DNA from: JALYTZ01 sp036559125
GTDB lineage: Bacteria > Vulcanimicrobiota > Vulcanimicrobiia > Vulcanimicrobiales > Vulcanimicrobiaceae
Length of the DNA stretch: 64,000 nt
Reading direction: 5' to 3'
Assembly (NCBI GenBank): GCA_036559125.1
Contig: DATBTT010000011.1
Coordinates: 1 to 64,000 of the forward strand
The translations under genes were made by a program, and so were the position numbers. Positions 26,931-35,515 of this stretch are shown here, one piece after another. Position 1 is the first letter of the stretch. Each line of letters begins with the position of its first letter. The notes beneath the pieces are model-generated. The model had not been told where the DNA came from. It ran no database searches and saw only the letters and a list, made by a program, of their open reading frames with translations.

Positions 26931-27599
26931 GTGAACGGTATGCACGTGACGCGCGCGCGCCGAGTGCTGGTCGTCGCTTTCGCGATCTCCATCCTGCTGC
27001 ATCTCCTGTTGGCGCACTTCGCGCGGCTTCCGCTAAGCTCGCGCAACGACAAACCCGAACTCGTGACGCTCGACAAGCGACGCGCGATTTCGGTCGTACG
27101 CATGACGCCGCATCCGATTCCTACCACGCTGCCGACGCCGCGCGCGCCGCGACCACACGTTGTGTCCCATAGCATTCGGTCTGCGCCGGCCGTCGTGCAC
27201 CGGTCCGCCGGGCCGTCCGGACCGCCTCACGGCAACGGGCCCGGAGCGTCGGCAACGGTATCGCCGCCGACGCCCCCGCCGCCCCCGGTGCCGACGGCTA
27301 TGCCGGCCGGCGGATGCGCGCACCCCGAAGCCTCGCCCGCCGTACTTGCGACCCCGCCCGCGCCGGATATCGCGCCCGATGCGCGCGCGAAAGCGACGAG
27401 CGGAACGACCGCGGTGAACGTACGATTGGACGCCGATGGACGCGTGGCAAGTGCGGCGGTCGCGAGTAGTTCGGGGAACGCGGACCTGGACATCGTCGCG
27501 GTCTCAATGGCGCGCGCCGCGAGCTACACGCCGAAATACGTCGCCTGCAAAGCGGTCGCCGCGGACTACACGTTCACGGTAAAATTCGTCGCATGGTAG
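26931..27599 (+). CDS. Second TonB-like protein
   Basis: 222 residues from GTG 26931 (ATG 26940 is an alternative). One transmembrane helix (about 11-30), a Pro/Ala/Ser-rich linker (PPTPPPPPVPTAMPAG), and a C-terminal domain with TAVNVRLDADGRVASAAV and SMARAASYTPKYVACKAV, matching the TonB C-domain and again with paired cysteines (GGCAHPE, VACKAV). It lies just after the terminator of the exb-tonB operon, so it is transcribed separately or by read-through. Possibly a paralogue serving other receptors. Confidence 0.85.
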   Translation: MNGMHVTRARRVLVVAFAISILLHLLLAHFARLPLSSRNDKPELVTLDKRRAISVVRMTPHPIPTTLPTPRAPRPHVVSHSIRSAPAVVHRSAGPSGPPHGNGPGASATVSPPTPPPPPVPTAMPAGGCAHPEASPAVLATPPAPDIAPDARAKATSGTTAVNVRLDADGRVASAAVASSSGNADLDIVAVSMARAASYTPKYVACKAVAADYTFTVKFVAW

Positions 27600-27620
27600 C
27601 GACCGGTGCGCGCAGCGCCG

Positions 27621-28025
27621 CTAGACGACGCCCATGTCTCGCAGGAGGCGCAACGTATCGATGTATCGCACCAAATCCCCGCGCGTAGCGTCGTCGATTT
27701 CGGTAAAAGCTACGCCGGTTCGGTAGCGCGAGAGTAGCGGATCGAAGCTCGACCAACGCACCATGCCCTGCATGCGAATGACCGGATTGGTGTCTCCGCG
27801 TAATTCGAGTTGGACGCGGATCGGCGCGTCCTTTTGCAGTTGCGCGTTGGTGATCATCGCCATTCCGCCGAGGGCGATGTCGTACGTTTCGGTAAACTCG
27901 GGCGCAAAGTCGTCAGATATGCTGTACGAAACGAGCAGCGTGTCGCCGACGCGTTCGAAGGCGCGGCGATGGCCGAAGCGCTGTTCTTCCTTTTCGTCGG
28001 CGGGCGCATGGGACGAATGATCCAC
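27621..28025 (-). CDS. PilZ-domain protein
   Basis: 134 residues from GTG 28025. The PilZ signature of c-di-GMP receptors is partly preserved: an arginine-rich RRAFERV in place of RxxxR, and YDIALGGMAM in place of (D/N)xSxxG, with Ala at the serine. The barrel follows (PIRVQLELRGDTNPVIRMQGMVRW, RYRTGVAFTEI). The altered second motif makes ligand binding uncertain. It is transcribed away from uppP. A degenerate HD-GYP protein nearby (30833-32017) is the other c-di-GMP-related gene. Confidence 0.78.
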   Translation of the reverse strand: MDHSSHAPADEKEEQRFGHRRAFERVGDTLLVSYSISDDFAPEFTETYDIALGGMAMITNAQLQKDAPIRVQLELRGDTNPVIRMQGMVRWSSFDPLLSRYRTGVAFTEIDDATRGDLVRYIDTLRLLRDMGVV

Positions 28026-28083
28026 GTTTCTCGGCTTAGTCCGTTCCCAGGAGCAATCCTCCCGGCGCCGTAACCTCGGCTGC

Positions 28084-28944
28084 GTGACTTTTGCCCAAGC
28101 GCTCGTACTGGCGCTCCTCCAAGGCGTGAGCGAACTCTTCCCGGTGAGTAGCCTCGGCCACACGATTCTGGTTCCCGCCCTCTTCCAGTGGAACAACATC
28201 GATCGTACCGCCCCGACCTTTTTGGCCTTCGTCGTGGTGCTCCATTTGGGCACCGCGATCGCGCTCGTGCTGTTCTACTGGAAAGATTGGGTCAACATCG
28301 TCGGCGCGCTGCTGCGCAGCGTAGCGCGCGGCAAGCTCAGCGACGATCGCGACGAACGCATCGGCTGGCTTTTGGTCGTCGGTACGATACCGGTAGGCTT
28401 GCTGGGCCTGCTCTTTCAAGAGAAGGTCCAAGGGTTATTCGGGGCCGTGGCGCCGGCAGCGGTCTTCCTGGTGATCAACGGGTTTATCATGTTTTTCGGA
28501 GAGGCGCTGCGAAAACGTCAACATGCCGACTCCGCCCGGTCCTACAAGCGGCTCGAGGCGATATCGTGGATGCAAAGCGTTTTCGTCGGCTTCGCGCAAT
28601 CGCTCGCGCTCTTTCCGGGCATCTCGCGCTCCGGTGCCTCGATCGTGGGCGGCCTATTGATCGATCTGGATCACGAGGACGCTGCGAAATACTCGTTCTT
28701 GCTTGCGACGCCGGTAATTCTCGCTGCCTCGCTTTTGAAGATCCCCGAACTGTTCGCGCCAGGCGCTCACGTCGCGCTAGTCCAAGCTATAGTCGGCGGA
28801 GTGCTTTCGGGCGTGGCCGCCTACCTATCGGTCGCGTTCCTCACCCGATATTTCCGATCGAACGATCTGCGCCCGTTCGGCTGGTATTGCGTCCTGTTCG
28901 GCGCGCTCTGTTTCGTTCTCGCTCGCATGGGAGTCATCCGATGA
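28084..28944 (+). CDS. uppP: Undecaprenyl-diphosphatase UppP/BacA
   Basis: Recycles undecaprenyl pyrophosphate to the monophosphate lipid carrier for peptidoglycan and other glycans. 286 residues, about eight membrane helices. Motif 1 LQGVSELFPVSSLGHTIL and motif 2 LALFPGISRSGASIVGGLL are intact. GTG start; the stop overlaps the next small gene (ATGA). Its substrate pool also serves the glycosyltransferases and PBP1A in this window. Confidence 0.95.
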   Translation: MTFAQALVLALLQGVSELFPVSSLGHTILVPALFQWNNIDRTAPTFLAFVVVLHLGTAIALVLFYWKDWVNIVGALLRSVARGKLSDDRDERIGWLLVVGTIPVGLLGLLFQEKVQGLFGAVAPAAVFLVINGFIMFFGEALRKRQHADSARSYKRLEAISWMQSVFVGFAQSLALFPGISRSGASIVGGLLIDLDHEDAAKYSFLLATPVILAASLLKIPELFAPGAHVALVQAIVGGVLSGVAAYLSVAFLTRYFRSNDLRPFGWYCVLFGALCFVLARMGVIR

Positions 28945-29138
28945 AAAACCTTGCCCTCGTTCTCGCGATCATCTTTATCATTCTTGCGATTCTCACCGCG
29001 ACCGGCGTGGCCTCGTTCTTGCCGGTGTTGGGACTGGACGGCCACCATCACACCAAACACACGATCGTCTATGTAGTGCTTGCAGTCCTCTGCTTCATCT
29101 GGATGCGCTTCGCATCGAACGCCGCTCCGGCGCGCTAA
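28941..29138 (+). CDS. Small two-helix membrane protein
   Basis: 65 residues starting at the ATG of an ATGA overlap with uppP. Two hydrophobic helices (about 3-24 and 42-58) separated by DGHHHTKH, a His-rich loop (four His in six residues). No family recognised. Tight coupling to uppP suggests a partner of the phosphatase; the histidine loop could bind a metal, which is speculation. Confidence 0.65.
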   Translation: MKNLALVLAIIFIILAILTATGVASFLPVLGLDGHHHTKHTIVYVVLAVLCFIWMRFASNAAPAR

Positions 29139-29148
29139 AGGGTACGCC

Positions 29149-29796
29149 ATGAAAGACATCGTCGAACTTTTGCGCATGCCTTCGCCGGCCCCGCGCCCGC
29201 AAGCGCTCGCATACGACGGGCAGCTTCTGTGGATGGGGTCGCTGGGGACGTCCCGGCTGTATGCCATCGAACCATCGCATTGGACCGTACGCGAAGAAGC
29301 GCAAGCTCCGGGACTTCCGTACGGGGCGACCGTCGTCGGCGACGAACTGCGCGTGCTTCTGGGCGAAGGCCCGGAAGACCATCGCACGATACGGCGATTC
29401 GTCCCCGGCCACGGCTTCCGAACCGAGGACGCCATTGCGTGCCCCGACGATACCGGTTCGCAACTCAGTTATGACGGCGATCGTCTGTATGTAAGCCAGT
29501 GGTACAACAAACGCATACTTTCGCTCGGCGAGCACGGTGAAGTCGGAAGCGTCATCGAGTCGCCGCGCGGCATCTGCGGCCAAGTCGTCGTCGACGGCTG
29601 TTTCTACGTACTTAACACCAACGACGAAGATACGACGGAGTACTACGTGACGCGCATTGACGCGCGCAACGGCGCGCCGAAAGTCGAGGACGTCGCGCGG
29701 GTCCCATTCGGCGCGCGCGCGCTAGCCTTCGACGGCGAACGTTTTTGGACCAATCACCGCGAACACCACGAAATGGTAGCCTTCAAGATCGACTAA
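29149..29796 (+). CDS. Beta-propeller-like protein of unknown function
   Basis: 215 residues, no signal peptide. It has repeating strand patterns (PQALAYDGQLLWMGSLGTSR, LSYDGDRLYVSQWYNKRILS, QVVVDGCFYVLNTND, ARALAFDGERFWTNHRE) with DG turns, as in NHL or glutamine-cyclotransferase-like propellers. Only about four or five blades are evident, so it may be a partial propeller or close by oligomerising. No catalytic motif was recognised. It lies 10 bp after the small membrane protein gene and is followed by repeats. Confidence 0.7.
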   Translation: MKDIVELLRMPSPAPRPQALAYDGQLLWMGSLGTSRLYAIEPSHWTVREEAQAPGLPYGATVVGDELRVLLGEGPEDHRTIRRFVPGHGFRTEDAIACPDDTGSQLSYDGDRLYVSQWYNKRILSLGEHGEVGSVIESPRGICGQVVVDGCFYVLNTNDEDTTEYYVTRIDARNGAPKVEDVARVPFGARALAFDGERFWTNHREHHEMVAFKID

Positions 29797-29818
29797 CCCC
29801 TCCCGTCATGCCGATTAC

Positions 29819-29875
29819 GCCCTTCGACAAGGTCAGGGTGACGGGGTTGATTGTCATGCTGAGCCTGTCGAAGCA
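29819..29875. repeat. Inverted pair of REP-like repeats
   Basis: CGCCCTTCGACAAGG then TCAGGGTGACGGGG, a short spacer, then the reverse complement GTCATGCTGAG followed by CCTGTCGAAGCACG. The pair lies between two convergent genes and can form a long stem-loop in either transcript, so it may act as a bidirectional terminator or mRNA stabiliser. Confidence 0.75.
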
Positions 29876-29921
29876 CGTCGTGCTCGCGGCATGGCGAAGC
29901 GCATTTTGTGCCCTTCGAGAG

Positions 29922-30836
29922 TTAGTGCGTGCCGATTAGGTAGACTTCGTGCGGATGCGGGGCTATGATTTCGACGTTGGCTCGTGCGGTGCGTAGATGT
30001 GGTTCGTAGTCCGCCTGCTTTTGTTCCGTGGTTTGCACGATGACAACGGGATAGTCTTCGGCGCTCGATAGGACGGTTGCGATCGCGCGGGCGTAACTGT
30101 GTTCGTCGGCGCTCTTTTGACCGAAGAGCGAGTCGCGGTACGCGTGCTCGATGCTGAAGTAGGGGTTGGCTTGCCACCACGCTTCCCACATCCAGATGCG
30201 GGCGTCCGCATTGCGGAACGCGTTTCGTGCGGGAGGGGCGATGAAGAGCGCGTCGGCGGATTGCGCCGCGATCGTGGAGAGTACGTCGGCCTGGCGAGAT
30301 GTGTTGCGTCGAAGATTGCTGCCGACCCATTTTTCGGTTTGCCGTATGTACGACCACGCGAGTTCGCTGGGGGGCACGTCCTGCATGTCGTCGGGATTGT
30401 GGGCTTTTTGCAGCCAGTAGCAGAGTACGCGCCACAAACCGAGAATCGCGAGGCCGGTTTGACCGTCGCTACGTAAATTGCGAACGTTGTCGTGCCAGAC
30501 GCCGAGATAGACGCACTGCTCCTCGGTGAAGAACACGCCCTCCCACGCCTTGAACATGTCGGAGGAGTACAGTCGTCCGGGCAGCATTTCGACGATTTCG
30601 GCGACCTCGCTGTCGCGTAGGATCGTGAAATCGTTGGTGAGCAGCCCCTCTCCAACGCGCACGAACCATTCGAGCAGATCGCCTCCATGCACCGCGATTC
30701 CATGCCGTTTGAGGTAATTCAAATGAGTCGGCAATCCCATGAACGGATCCACCAGACTGTGGCATTCGTAGCGCGTCAGCAATTCGTAAAGGCGCGACGG
30801 CGAGACCCGCCGCGTTCGCTCCCGCAGTTCGATCAT
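29922..30836 (-). CDS. D12-class adenine-methyltransferase-like protein without catalytic motif
   Basis: 304 residues from ATG 30836, which overlaps the stop of the preceding gene (ATGA). The build follows D12-class DNA adenine methylases: SAM motif I region SLVDPFMGLPTHLNYLKRHG (28-46, usually DPFxGSG), GGDL in place of the NDI acidic turn, NDFTIL, a segment EEQCVYLGVWHDNVRNLRS, and LGLWRVLCYWLQKAH. At the catalytic position, DPPY is replaced by APPA (200-203, ADALFIAPPAR). It therefore probably no longer methylates DNA. Homology is by pattern only; a non-DNA or regulatory role is possible. Confidence 0.6.
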   Translation of the reverse strand: MIELRERTRRVSPSRLYELLTRYECHSLVDPFMGLPTHLNYLKRHGIAVHGGDLLEWFVRVGEGLLTNDFTILRDSEVAEIVEMLPGRLYSSDMFKAWEGVFFTEEQCVYLGVWHDNVRNLRSDGQTGLAILGLWRVLCYWLQKAHNPDDMQDVPPSELAWSYIRQTEKWVGSNLRRNTSRQADVLSTIAAQSADALFIAPPARNAFRNADARIWMWEAWWQANPYFSIEHAYRDSLFGQKSADEHSYARAIATVLSSAEDYPVVIVQTTEQKQADYEPHLRTARANVEIIAPHPHEVYLIGTH

Positions 30837-32017
30837 GGCCGCACCTTGGCGACGTCCGCCAAAGCGCGAACGACGCGCGGATCGAATTGCGTACCCGCGA
30901 CCGACTCCAACTGCTCGAGCGGCGATAGCGACGGGCTTGCGGCGCCGGAGCCGAAACGATCGTCGAGGCCATCGTAAGCTACGCACGCGGCAAGGACTTG
31001 CGACTCGATAGGAATTTCGTCGTGACGCATGCGGTCGGGTAACCCGGTTCCGTCGTACCATTCGGCGCGCGCGCGAACGACGCTTGCGAGATCGGCGACG
31101 ACCGGAAACGCGGCAATCAGCTCGGCGGCGGCGATGGCATTTGCGGCACGCCCTTCGATGCCTAGCCGCGAAAGCGGATCGAAGCGCTGCGCCTCCGGAG
31201 CCGCCGCGGAGAGCTCGCCGAGACCGAATAGCGCGGACGCGAGCGTGACGCGGCGAATCTGCTGCGCTTGGAGGCCGAGCGCGGTCGCGAGCGCGTCGGC
31301 CCGGCGGCCGATGCGGCGCCAGCGCCGAGCAGTCCCGTTGTGATCGTCGACGCGATCGGCGAGCAGTTCGACGATATCGTGCGGCGCGGTGCCGGCACTC
31401 AAGGAATCAGCCGGTGCTTCGAGCGGTGTTATTTCGCCGCCGAAGGTGTGAAACCACATAATGAAGGTTCGCGTCTGTTCCGGTGCAAAGCGCTGTCCGC
31501 CGTCCGCGGCCAAACAAGCCAGACCCTCTTCCGGCTCGGCGCGCAAACCCACATATGCGCTTGCGATGTGTAGCGTCTGCGCGGCTTTTGGAATGCCGTT
31601 CCACCGAAGCTGGTCGGGGAAACCCGTGCCGTCCCAGGCCTCGGCTTGCCAGCGTACCAGGTCGGCCGTGCCTTCCGGGAGTGCCGCGATGGCCGCGCAC
31701 GTCCGCGCTCCGTCGGCCGGAACGTCCCACCGCAACATCGTTGCGCTGCGTTCGGAGAGCGGATCGCCTTTGCGCAGCCCAGGATTTCCGAAAGCGCCGG
31801 CGTTGCGCAGGAGTGCCGCCCAAAAAAGCGCATCGCGATCTTTTTCAGGGAGTCCCGCGATGCTGGCGATAGCAACGGCGAGCGACGCAATCGCAATGCC
31901 GTCGTCCGGAGCGTCGCCTGCCACGACGTCGGCTACGGTGCCAAAAAGCGCGAGCAACTCCGCTAGGGCCCCGCGGTCCGGGCTCGAATTGGCGCCTTGA
32001 GCTGATAACAGCGACAT
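30833..32017 (-). CDS. Tandem degenerate HD-GYP-domain protein
   Basis: 394 residues from ATG 32017. Two consecutive HD-GYP-like halves: residues 40-190 with AALLRNAGAFGNP where HDxGK is expected and EAWDGTGFPDQLRWNGIP matching ExxDGxGYP; and 235-394 with ASALFGLGELS and EWYDGTGLPDRMRHDEIP. Both lack the His-Asp metal ligands and the HHE triad (RWQAE; VRARAE), so hydrolysis of c-di-GMP is unlikely. It could bind a nucleotide or partner as a sensor. Divergent from moaC by 19 bp; translationally coupled to the degenerate methyltransferase. Confidence 0.72.
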   Translation of the reverse strand: MSLLSAQGANSSPDRGALAELLALFGTVADVVAGDAPDDGIAIASLAVAIASIAGLPEKDRDALFWAALLRNAGAFGNPGLRKGDPLSERSATMLRWDVPADGARTCAAIAALPEGTADLVRWQAEAWDGTGFPDQLRWNGIPKAAQTLHIASAYVGLRAEPEEGLACLAADGGQRFAPEQTRTFIMWFHTFGGEITPLEAPADSLSAGTAPHDIVELLADRVDDHNGTARRWRRIGRRADALATALGLQAQQIRRVTLASALFGLGELSAAAPEAQRFDPLSRLGIEGRAANAIAAAELIAAFPVVADLASVVRARAEWYDGTGLPDRMRHDEIPIESQVLAACVAYDGLDDRFGSGAASPSLSPLEQLESVAGTQFDPRVVRALADVAKVRP

Positions 32018-32036
32018 CTCTCCAATCGTTTTTTCT

Positions 32037-32519
32037 ATGAGCCTGCCGAAACCCTCACATATTGCCGCCGACGGAAGCGTTTCCATGGTCGACGTCTCCA
32101 CCAAAACGGTCACGTTGCGAACGGCGCGCGCCGGCGCGCGCGTGCGCATGAGCCCTTCTGCAGTAAAGGCGTTACGCGATGCGACGCTGCCCAAAGGCGA
32201 TGCGTTCGTAACGGCGCAACTCGCCGGTATTCTTGCCGCGAAACAAACCGGAACCTTGATTCCATTGGCCCATCCCTTGCCGCTCGCGCAAGTGGAAGTG
32301 CGTTTTAGATGGGACGCAGACGTGCTGGTGATCGAAGCAACGGCGCGAACCTCCGCGCAAACCGGCGTCGAAATGGAAGCGATGGTCGCCGCTTCGATCG
32401 CGGCGCTCACGATTTACGATATGACGAAGGCGGTCGATAAGGGCATCGTCGTTGAGTCCGTGCGGCTCCTCGAAAAAAGCGGCGGCAAGAGCGGACACTG
32501 GGTTGCCGATGCGTCATAA
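32037..32519 (+). CDS. moaC: Cyclic pyranopterin monophosphate synthase MoaC
   Basis: Second enzyme of molybdopterin synthesis, making cPMP from the MoaA product. 160 residues, full length: MVDVSTKTVTLRTARA, KGDAFVTAQLAGILAAKQTG, LIPLAHPLPL, GVEMEAMVAASIAALTIYD and MTKAVDKGIVVESVRLLEKSGGKSG. Overlaps the next gene by 11 bp. moaA, moaD and moaE are not in the window. Confidence 0.95.
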   Translation: MSLPKPSHIAADGSVSMVDVSTKTVTLRTARAGARVRMSPSAVKALRDATLPKGDAFVTAQLAGILAAKQTGTLIPLAHPLPLAQVEVRFRWDADVLVIEATARTSAQTGVEMEAMVAASIAALTIYDMTKAVDKGIVVESVRLLEKSGGKSGHWVADAS

Positions 32520-32991
32520 AGTCGCGTTTATCGTGCTCTCGGACCGAGCCGCCGGCGGCGAACGTCCCGATGCGTGCATCCCGGTCATGCGAGAACGATT
32601 GGGCGAAGCCTTCGATATCGAAAGGGAAGTCGTGCTTGCCGACGATCCGAGCGCGTTGCAAGCCGAATTGATCGACCTGTGCGACCGCACCGCGGCACAT
32701 TTGATCGTGACCAGCGGCGGGACCGGCCTGGGACCGCGCGATCGGACTCCGCAGGCGACGGCCGCGATTTTAGATTACGAAGTGCCGGGCATCGCCGAAG
32801 CTATTCGGGCGGCAAGCGTTCCGAAAATCAAAACCGCCATGCTCTCTCGCGCCATTGCCGGGGTGCGGCACCGGACGTTGATCATCAACTTACCGGGCAA
32901 CCCGAGAGCGGTCGCGGAATCACTCGACGTGGTTTTCCCAACCCTCGCGCACGCGCTTGAGCTTCTCGCCGGCGAGCCGGCCGACGGCTGA
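32509..32991 (+). CDS. mogA: Molybdopterin adenylyltransferase (MogA/MoaB family)
   Basis: 160 residues from ATG 32509. Adenylylates molybdopterin ready for MoeA. Motifs: VAFIVLSDRAAGGERPDA, HLIVTSGGTGLGPRDRTPQA, YEVPGIAEAIRAAS and NLPGNPRAVAESLDVV. Naming as MogA rather than MoaB rests on function in Moco synthesis; the two are paralogues with the same fold. Forms an operon with moaC. Confidence 0.9.
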   Translation: MRHKVAFIVLSDRAAGGERPDACIPVMRERLGEAFDIEREVVLADDPSALQAELIDLCDRTAAHLIVTSGGTGLGPRDRTPQATAAILDYEVPGIAEAIRAASVPKIKTAMLSRAIAGVRHRTLIINLPGNPRAVAESLDVVFPTLAHALELLAGEPADG

Positions 32992-32992
32992 T

Positions 32993-34318
32993 ATGGATTT
33001 CGGCCAGGCGCAAAGCTACCTTATCGGGACGATCAACGAAACGGTGTCCCGGCGGGAGCCATACAGGCTCGATCGCATGCGCGCGTTGCTGCGCGAACTG
33101 GGCGATCCGCAAGACCGCTATCCGACCGTTCACGTCGGCGGCACGAGCGGAAAAGGCTCGACGTCGACGATGATGGCGACCGTGTTGAGCGCGTCGGGAA
33201 AGCGCACCGGCTTGCATACCAAACCGCATCTGCGTTCGATGGTGGAACGCGCGCGCGTCGACGGCGCGAACGTTAGCGAATCGCGTTTTGCGGAGTTGCT
33301 CGAAGAAATGCTTCCCGCAATCGACCGCGCCGCCGCCGCGCATGGCCGTCCGTCCTATTACGAGACGTTGCTCGCGCTCGCGTTCCTGCATTTCTTCCGC
33401 GAACGGGTGGACGTGGCGGTGATCGAAGTCGGCATCGGCGGGAGGCTCGACGGAACGAACGTCATCGTGCCTAAGGTCTCGATCATTACCAACGTTGGGC
33501 TCGACCACACGGACGTGCTCGGCGACACCCTCGAAAAGATCGCTTCCGATAAGGTGGGTATCGCCAAGCCAGGCGTGCCGCTGATTTCGGCGGTTGAAGA
33601 CCCCGGCGCGCGTAGGACGATCGAAGCCGGGTGCGCGCGCGCAGGCGCGCCTTTCCTCTCGGTCCTCGACACGGTACGCGTGGTCGAACACGCGACGGCG
33701 CAGGCGGGCCAGCGCTTTAGCGTGACGACGCCGAAGACCACCTACGAGATCGCGCTGCCCGTGCTGGGCACGTTCCAGCAGGGCAATGCGGCAACCGCGA
33801 TCCTCGCTCTCGAGCAGTTGCCGGAGGGACTGCGCCCCGATGCCGGCGCGATTGAGCGAGGCCTGGCGCAAGTCGCGCTGCCCGGTCGTATGGAATATTT
33901 TCCATCGCATCCACCCGTGATTTTCGACATCGCGCACAATCCCGACAAGGCGGCGCATTTGGTCGCCTCCTTGCGATCGAAATATCCGGATCGGCGATTT
34001 TCGTTCGTGATCGCGGTCTCGGATTCGAAGGACGCGCACGAGATTTTGCGCTCGTTCGTGGACCTGCCCGCGACGTTTATCTTCTCGTCGTTCGACACCG
34101 AAGGGCGTCGAGCGACCAAACCGCAGCGCCTGGCGAGCATCGCCGAGGATCTCGGCATTTGGGGGCGCGCGATTGCCGATCCGATCGAAGCGCTCGCGAT
34201 CGCGCGCCGCAACGCGGCAAGCGACGAAGTCGTGGTCGTGACGGGATCAACCTTCGTCGTTTCGCAACTCCGCGAATGGTGGGTAGAGAACGTCGTTGCT
34301 CAAGCAACGGCACTCTAA
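32993..34318 (+). CDS. folC: Folylpolyglutamate synthase / dihydrofolate synthase
   Basis: Adds glutamate to dihydropteroate and folates. 441 residues from ATG 32993. P-loop VHVGGTSGKGSTSTMM, then KPHLRSMVERARVDG, YYETLLALAFLHFF, VGIGGRLDGTNVI, NVGLDHTDVLGDTLEKIASDK with metal-binding His, and C-terminal FDIAHNPDKAAHL. First gene of the folC-folP-folB-folK folate block, starting 1 bp after the mogA stop. Confidence 0.93.
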   Translation: MDFGQAQSYLIGTINETVSRREPYRLDRMRALLRELGDPQDRYPTVHVGGTSGKGSTSTMMATVLSASGKRTGLHTKPHLRSMVERARVDGANVSESRFAELLEEMLPAIDRAAAAHGRPSYYETLLALAFLHFFRERVDVAVIEVGIGGRLDGTNVIVPKVSIITNVGLDHTDVLGDTLEKIASDKVGIAKPGVPLISAVEDPGARRTIEAGCARAGAPFLSVLDTVRVVEHATAQAGQRFSVTTPKTTYEIALPVLGTFQQGNAATAILALEQLPEGLRPDAGAIERGLAQVALPGRMEYFPSHPPVIFDIAHNPDKAAHLVASLRSKYPDRRFSFVIAVSDSKDAHEILRSFVDLPATFIFSSFDTEGRRATKPQRLASIAEDLGIWGRAIADPIEALAIARRNAASDEVVVVTGSTFVVSQLREWWVENVVAQATAL

Positions 34319-34340
34319 GGGAGTGACGGCGCGCGGTGCC

Positions 34341-35168
34341 ATGCGCGTGCGCGGGCGCGAGTTTCGCTGGGGCGAGCGAACGTACGTCATGGGCATCGTC
34401 AACGTAACGCCGGATTCGTTCTCGGGCGACGGAGTTCTCGAAACCGACGCCGCATTAACGCGCGCCGTGATGCAGCACGAACTCTCGAGCGACATACTGG
34501 ACGTCGGCGCAGAATCGACGCGGCCCGGGTATCGTACCGTCGACGAAGCGACCGAATCCGAACGGCTGCTCCCCGTCGTGCGGGGAATACGCGAGCGCGT
34601 GCCCACCGCGGTGATCTCCGCGGATACCTATAAACCCGCGGTCTTTCGCGCGGCGCACGCGGCCGGCGCGGACATACTCAATTCGGTATGGGGAATGCCC
34701 GACGCGTTGCTGGACGTGGCGGCCTCGTGCGGCGTTCCGATCGTCGTCATGCATAATAAGGATGAAGCGCGCTACGATGGGGACGTCGTCGACGAAGTCC
34801 TCGCCTTTTTAGATGAGGCTGCTCGTAGGGCGACGCGCGCAGGCATCCCCGCCGAGAGCGTGATCCTCGATCCCGGCATCGGTTTTGGCAAGACCGCCGA
34901 GCACAACATCGCGGTCTTCCGCGCGCTCGATCGTCTCGTCGCGCTCGGCTTTCCTACGCTCGTTGGAACCTCGCGAAAATCGACGATCGGCAAACTCACC
35001 GGACGCGCCGCGCACGAACGCGCATTCGGAACTGCGGCGACCGTAGCGCTGAGCGTCGCTGCGGGAATCGACATCGTGCGCGTGCACGACGTCGCCGAGA
35101 TGCGCGACGTCGTGAGCGTAAGCGACGCGCTCGAACGGGGATGGAGGCCGGCCGATTGGATCGGATAA
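34341..35168 (+). CDS. folP: Dihydropteroate synthase
   Basis: Joins 6-hydroxymethyl-dihydropterin pyrophosphate to p-aminobenzoate; target of sulfonamides. About 275 residues from ATG 34341 (GTG 34323 or TTG 34296 are alternatives; the AAGGGAG motif lies too close to the GTG). Signatures: YVMGIVNVTPDSFSGDG, ILDVGAESTRPGY, ISADTYKPAVFRAA, DILNSVWG, VILDPGIGFGKTAEHN and LVGTSRKSTIG. Overlaps folB. Confidence 0.93.
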   Translation: MRVRGREFRWGERTYVMGIVNVTPDSFSGDGVLETDAALTRAVMQHELSSDILDVGAESTRPGYRTVDEATESERLLPVVRGIRERVPTAVISADTYKPAVFRAAHAAGADILNSVWGMPDALLDVAASCGVPIVVMHNKDEARYDGDVVDEVLAFLDEAARRATRAGIPAESVILDPGIGFGKTAEHNIAVFRALDRLVALGFPTLVGTSRKSTIGKLTGRAAHERAFGTAATVALSVAAGIDIVRVHDVAEMRDVVSVSDALERGWRPADWIG

Positions 35169-35512
35169 GCCTGCGCGGAATGCGCGTCTACGGCCGGCAT
35201 GGAGCCAATCCCGGCGAGCGCGAAGGCGACCAGCCGTTCGACATCGATCTCGTGCTCGATATCGACCTGCGCCCGGCCGAGAGGAGCGACGAGCTGGCCG
35301 ATACGCTGAACTATGACGCCTTGCATCAAACGCTGGCCGGCGTGGTCCGGGCGACGTCATATGCGTTGCTCGAACGATTGGCCGGTGAATTGCTGGACGA
35401 AGTATTTCGCGATCCGCGCGTAGCGGCGGCCGAGTTAACCATAGGCAAACCCGGCTTGCTCGACGGCGCGACTCCGGCAATCACGCTGCGCCGCCAAAAC
35501 CCGCGTCACTAG
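35156..35512 (+). CDS. folB: Dihydroneopterin aldolase
   Basis: Converts dihydroneopterin to 6-hydroxymethyl-dihydropterin. 118 residues from TTG 35156, chosen because GGAGG lies 8 nt upstream and the product then starts MDRISLRGMRVYGRHGANPG as is typical (an ATG at 35141 would add five residues). Catalytic region: ADTLNYDALHQTLAGVV, LLERLAGELLDEVF, and the terminal KPG segment of the tunnel fold. Overlaps folP by 13 bp. Confidence 0.92.
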   Translation: MDRISLRGMRVYGRHGANPGEREGDQPFDIDLVLDIDLRPAERSDELADTLNYDALHQTLAGVVRATSYALLERLAGELLDEVFRDPRVAAAELTIGKPGLLDGATPAITLRRQNPRH

Positions 35513-35515
35513 TTT

